The notes beneath the pieces are model-generated. The model did no database searches. It saw nothing but the letters and a program-made list of their open reading frames with translations, and was not told where the DNA came from. From NCBI GenBank assembly GCA_902767235.1, contig CACXGR010000007.1:1-16956 (forward strand): DNA of 16,956 nucleotides, written 5' to 3'. Origin of the DNA: an uncultured Lachnospiraceae bacterium. Lineage in GTDB: Bacteria; Bacillota; Clostridia; Lachnospirales; Lachnospiraceae. Of this stretch, positions 13,849 through 16,956 are shown in pieces (the first letter of the stretch is position 1; every line of letters begins with the position of its first letter). Both the position numbers and the translations under genes were made by a program.

Positions 13849-15333
13849 ATGACAATACTACTGATTATTTACACACTGGCGCTCGCAGCGCTGAACGGGA
13901 TCCGGATCTTTGACAGCACCTACTGGTATGACGAGATGTTCTCGATCAAGCTGATCCGCCTGCCGGTCCCGGAGCTCTTGGCGGAAACGGCGGCCGACGT
14001 GCATCCGCCGCTCTATTATCTGATCCTCAAAGGGATCTGCCACTTTGCCGGCGAATCCGGCCCTGTGCTGCACGCGGCGTCTCTGCTTCCCTACCTGCTG
14101 GTCCTGGTGCTGGCCCTGACGGTGATCAGCAAGCGCTTCGGCAGGAGCGCGGCCTTTCTCTTTGTCACGCTGGCGTCCCTCCTGGCCAGTTCGGTGAAGT
14201 TTAATGTAGAGATACGCATGTACGCCTGGGTCGTTCTCTTTGTCCTTTTGAGCTATCTGTCGCTCTACGCGATCCTCTACAAAAACCGGCCCATTTACTA
14301 CGGGATCTTCATCCTCTCGTCGCTGGCGGCGGCATATACCCACTATTATGCGCTGATCGCGGTGGCCTTTCTCTATTTTGTGCTCATGCTCTATGCGCTC
14401 ATTGCACGCAGAGAGATCCTGGGCAGAGTCGTGCTCACCTGGATCCTGACGGCGGCCGGATATCTGCGGTGGCTTATGGTGCTCCTTCAGACCTTCGGCA
14501 GGACCTCGGAAGGGTGGTGGATGAAGTGGATGCCCAAATACAAAGACTCGCTTCCCGCGATCTTTGAGGGAAAGCATGACTGGATCCTCTTCTATATTTT
14601 TGCAGCGGTGCTCACCGTTACGGTGATCTGCCGCATCGCGGAGATCGCAGCGGGAAAGAAGATCCTCCCTGAGCGGTCCGGTGACGGGACCGGCGCAGAT
14701 CCCGGAAAGGAACTGGTCTTTCTCCTTGCGGGCGCGGCGTCCGTATTCGGGACCATTGCGGTCGGAGTCGGGGTGTCGCACCTCTTCCGGCCTATGTATT
14801 TTGACAGATATATCTACACGGCGGCAGTGTGTGCCTGGCTGATCCTCTCGGCGGGGCTCTCCGGACTGAGGGTGCGCGGCGCAGCGCTGCTGGCCATAGC
14901 GGTGACGATCTTTGTCTGTTACTGCGGATACTTCAACTACACGGAGATCTACAGACAGGACACAAAGGACGCGGCCTGGACGGAGGCGTCGGTGCAGTGC
15001 ATCGCCGACATCAGCGGGAGAACGGATACGCCGACCCTTACGGACAAGGACACGGACATCCGCATTCTGGCCTTCTTCCCTCACGACTACAGGAATAAGC
15101 TGGAGATTCGTGACGGGCTTGACGCCGGGGAGCTCGTCGGAGGCGGCGAGATCGAAAAGGGAAAAGAGTACTGCCTGGTGGCTTCGCGGGAACTGACTGC
15201 GGAAGAAGTGCAGGACCTTGCGAAGAACGGGATCACCTGCACGCCGGTCAGGCCGGAGCTGTTTAAGGACGACCCCGACCGGGGCGGCTTTCTGGGGGAC
15301 CTGGATGTCTGGATCTATGACCTGAACAAGTGA
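13849..15333 (+). CDS. ArnT/PMT-like (GT39-type) membrane glycosyltransferase
   Basis: A 494-residue GT-C membrane enzyme. The first outside loop has the catalytic acidic motif WYDEMFS (D28, E29), followed by DVHPPLYYLILK (50-61), and EIRMYA (121-126) at the start of a later helix, all hallmarks of PMT_2/ArnT-type transferases. About eight to ten hydrophobic segments run to residue 365, then a soluble domain of roughly 130 residues ends the protein. It probably moves a sugar from a polyprenyl phosphate to a surface acceptor (protein, wall polymer or lipid). The start has only a weak ribosome site (GAAAGA), and the 76-bp gap after the GtrA gene has no terminator, so it likely depends on the upstream transcript. 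GC content is high again (about 67% in one sampled line). Confidence 0.9.
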   Translation: MTILLIIYTLALAALNGIRIFDSTYWYDEMFSIKLIRLPVPELLAETAADVHPPLYYLILKGICHFAGESGPVLHAASLLPYLLVLVLALTVISKRFGRSAAFLFVTLASLLASSVKFNVEIRMYAWVVLFVLLSYLSLYAILYKNRPIYYGIFILSSLAAAYTHYYALIAVAFLYFVLMLYALIARREILGRVVLTWILTAAGYLRWLMVLLQTFGRTSEGWWMKWMPKYKDSLPAIFEGKHDWILFYIFAAVLTVTVICRIAEIAAGKKILPERSGDGTGADPGKELVFLLAGAASVFGTIAVGVGVSHLFRPMYFDRYIYTAAVCAWLILSAGLSGLRVRGAALLAIAVTIFVCYCGYFNYTEIYRQDTKDAAWTEASVQCIADISGRTDTPTLTDKDTDIRILAFFPHDYRNKLEIRDGLDAGELVGGGEIEKGKEYCLVASRELTAEEVQDLAKNGITCTPVRPELFKDDPDRGGFLGDLDVWIYDLNK

Positions 15334-15394
15334 TCCCGGGCCTCGGGACTTATAGATACCGATTCACCGATTTCATGAGGAAAGGAGAGCAACC

Positions 15395-15910
15395 ATGAGC
15401 AAGAAGATTTTGCAGCTGATCAGCGGAGATTTCGAAGACCTGGAAGTCTGGTATCCCGTCTACAGGTGCAGGGAAGAGGGCTGGCAGGTGGACTTTGCCG
15501 CCGAGAAGCCCGGCCTCTATCACGGCAAGTACGGCGTGCCCTGCGAGGTGGCGCTCAGCTTTAAGGACCTTGATCCCGACGATTACGACGGACTGCTGGT
15601 GCCCGGCGGATGGGCGCCCGACAAGCTCCGCCGCTTCCCGGAAGTCCTCGATCTCGTGCGCAGGATGAACGCCGACGGCAAGGCGATCGGCGAGATCTGC
15701 CACGCCGGCTGGGTCCTGATCAGCGCCGGCATCCTGCACGGCAAGAGAGTGACCAGCACACCCGGCATCAAAGATGATATGACCAATGCCGGCGGCATCT
15801 GGGTGGATGAGGAGACCGTAGTGGACGGAAATATCGTCTCCGGAAGAAGACCTCCGGATCTGCCGTCCTACGCGAAGGCGTTCATCAAAGTGGTGAACGA
15901 GAGAAGCTGA
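15395..15910 (+). CDS. PfpI/DJ-1 superfamily protein
   Basis: A 171-residue protein of the PfpI branch of the DJ-1 superfamily. E14 (GDFEDLEVWYP), nucleophile C102 and H103 (GEICHAGWVLISAG) fit the PfpI triad, and GIKDDMTNAGGIWVDEETVV closely follows the archetype. Members are reported as intracellular peptidases, deglycases or stress chaperones; which one applies here cannot be told. The usual CHGP after the nucleophile is CHAG here. AAAGGAG precedes the ATG by 6-7 nt. A small hairpin (15334-15348) lies between it and the preceding glycosyltransferase, without a T-run; it may be transcribed with that gene or on its own. Confidence 0.93.
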   Translation: MSKKILQLISGDFEDLEVWYPVYRCREEGWQVDFAAEKPGLYHGKYGVPCEVALSFKDLDPDDYDGLLVPGGWAPDKLRRFPEVLDLVRRMNADGKAIGEICHAGWVLISAGILHGKRVTSTPGIKDDMTNAGGIWVDEETVVDGNIVSGRRPPDLPSYAKAFIKVVNERS

Positions 15911-15947
15911 GCGCGCTGACACTGCTTTGACAAAGGCCTCCGAACGG

Positions 15948-15953
15948 AAGGGA
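15948..15953 (+). promoter_or_regulatory. Shine-Dalgarno site supporting the TTG start
   Basis: AAGGGA is placed 8 nt before TTG 15962. It is the only purine-rich ribosome site ahead of the first membrane helix of the permease, and so decides the start. Confidence 0.55.
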
Positions 15954-15961
15954 TTCCCACT

Positions 15962-16956
15962 TTGATCTCAGGTAAAAAAGGCAGCAGGCTTTTGACGGAC
16001 ACGATCCGCGAGATCCTGCACACCAAGAAGCGCTTTCTGTCGCTGTTTGTGATGAGCCTTCTGGCGGTCGGCTTTCTGGCCGGCCTTCGCATGACGGCGC
16101 CGGACATGCAAAATACTGTGGACCATTACTACGACCGCCAGAACTTTATGGACTTGCGGCTTATCTCCATGCTCGGACTGACGCAGGACGACCTGCAGGC
16201 GGTCTCACAGGCGCCGGGCGTGCTCGATGCGGAGGGAAGCTATATTTTTGATGCCCTGGCGGGAGAGGAGAGCGTCTCCGTCTTCCCGGTTCCGCAGAGG
16301 ATCAACCTGCTGGACCTGACCGAGGGGCGCCTGCCGCAGTCACCGGACGAGTGCGTCACCGAGGTCAAAATATTGGAGGCCCTCCACAAACAGATCGGCG
16401 ATACGATCACCATCGATACGAAGGAATCCTTTAACGGCGCGCTGGAGGAGGACCCGCTGGCACAGAGCGGCACAGAGAAGTCGACCAAACACACGTATAC
16501 GATCGTGGGGATCGCGCGCAGCCCTCTCTATATCTCCCGTACGAGGGGCACATCTACGGTGGGCAGCGGGAATCTCACGGGATACGTGGTCCTGCCGCGG
16601 GAGTGCTTTACAAGGAATGTCTTCTCGACCATCTACCTGAGGATCGAGGGACTGGCGGAGCTCAACTGCTACCGGGACGACCGGTACGAGAAGGCAGTGG
16701 ACGACTTTGTCGAGAAGCTTAAGCCGCTGGCGAAGGAGCGCGCGAAGATCCGGCGCCGGCAGGTCTCGGAGGAGGCGGCTTTCACGGACATGCTGTCCGC
16801 GATCATCTCGGGGCTGGCGGAGTCGGGAAATTCGGACGCGGAGGTCCTCTCCTCGATCGGAACCTCCAACGGAGAGTGGTACATGCTGGGCCGCGATACG
16901 ATCCGCAGCTATGTGGAATTCGGCTCGGACTCAGACCGCATGAGCGATCTGGCGGA
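15962..16956 (+). CDS. FtsX-like ABC transporter permease, 5' part, TTG start
   Basis: An open frame runs from an upstream stop (15917-15919) to the window end; 331 full codons are visible after the proposed start. The protein begins ISGKKGSRLLTDTIREI, then LHTKKRFLSLFVMSLLAVGF with membrane helix 1 (about 25-43), then a long outside domain (TAPDMQNTVDHYYD, FMDLRLISMLGLTQDDL, and so on) typical of MacB/FtsX permeases: the FMDLRLIS and GLTQDDLQAVSQAPGV region is the usual MacB_PCD start. There is no ATG before the first helix, so TTG at 15962 is chosen; AAGGGA lies 8 nt upstream. The ATG at 16052 would cut the helix. Such permeases are often over 1000 residues with an ATPase gene adjacent; both lie outside this window. 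Confidence 0.87.
   Translation, partial: MISGKKGSRLLTDTIREILHTKKRFLSLFVMSLLAVGFLAGLRMTAPDMQNTVDHYYDRQNFMDLRLISMLGLTQDDLQAVSQAPGVLDAEGSYIFDALAGEESVSVFPVPQRINLLDLTEGRLPQSPDECVTEVKILEALHKQIGDTITIDTKESFNGALEEDPLAQSGTEKSTKHTYTIVGIARSPLYISRTRGTSTVGSGNLTGYVVLPRECFTRNVFSTIYLRIEGLAELNCYRDDRYEKAVDDFVEKLKPLAKERAKIRRRQVSEEAAFTDMLSAIISGLAESGNSDAEVLSSIGTSNGEWYMLGRDTIRSYVEFGSDSDRMSDLA

Noticed and set aside
13800..13913. 37-codon ORF overlapping the start of the GT39-type gene
   Set aside because: The ribosome site is weak, no homology is recognised, and it overlaps the first helix of the real gene. It is not a frameshifted N terminus because the helix in the main frame is complete.
13858..15084. 408-codon open frame on the minus strand
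   Set aside because: It mirrors the GT39-type gene, whose membrane helices and motifs are clear. The minus-strand product is rich in Arg, His and Gln with no recognisable domain, as expected for antisense frames in GC-rich coding DNA.
15334..15348. Hairpin TCCCG/CGGGA after the GT39-type gene as a terminator
   Set aside because: The stem is only 5 bp and no T-run follows.

Overview
The window reads as a chromosomal segment of a Gram-positive, low-oxygen Firmicute, most likely a Clostridia/Lachnospiraceae-type bacterium. Reasons: purine-rich Shine-Dalgarno sites 5-9 nt before most starts, sigma-A promoters often of the extended -10 type, ferredoxin-fused aldo/keto reductase, PepF, PfpI-type protein and FtsX-type permease, and a lipobox lipoprotein. 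Most genes look GC-rich (about 60-70% in hand-counted lines), but roughly 7.0-11.5 kb is clearly lower (about 40-52%). This taxonomic guess is inference. I see no rRNA, tRNA, CRISPR array or insertion sequence.

Layout. (1) 1-462: 3' end of a CBS/CorC-HlyC membrane-protein gene. (2) 533-1564, minus strand: a soluble Ser/Thr kinase with odd catalytic motifs, divergent from the next unit. (3) 1752-3817: a two-gene operon, a NifX-like domain fused through a His/Cys-rich linker to a SlyD-like FKBP isomerase, then an aldo/keto reductase with two 4Fe-4S motifs. (4) 3878-5017: chorismate synthase (aroC). (5) 5247-5810: exported double-PepSY protein with its own promoter, a structured leader and a terminator. 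(6) 5920-7002: stand-alone XerC/D-like tyrosine recombinase. (7) 7077-9230: large lipoprotein with an S41-peptidase-like C-terminal domain. (8) 9435-15333: a glycosylation-flavoured run, consisting of a soluble GT2 enzyme, a GT-C membrane protein, oligoendopeptidase F, a GtrA-like membrane protein and an ArnT/PMT-like GT-C enzyme. (9) 15395-15910: PfpI/DJ-1 family protein. (10) 15962-16956: 5' part of an FtsX-like ABC permease that starts with TTG and runs off the window.

How the genes may work together. The fusion protein and the reductase are co-transcribed and nearly touching, which suggests metal or Fe-S handling coupled to a redox enzyme. The GT2, GtrA and two GT-C proteins have the parts list of a lipid-linked-sugar pathway: sugar put on a polyprenyl phosphate, flipped, then transferred outside the membrane. 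pepF sits inside this run, overlapping or adjacent to its neighbours. The strongest candidate for something unusual is the NifX-linker-SlyD fusion, in which a SlyD-style metal tail has become an internal linker. The low-GC block with the S41 lipoprotein and the first two glycosylation genes comes second.
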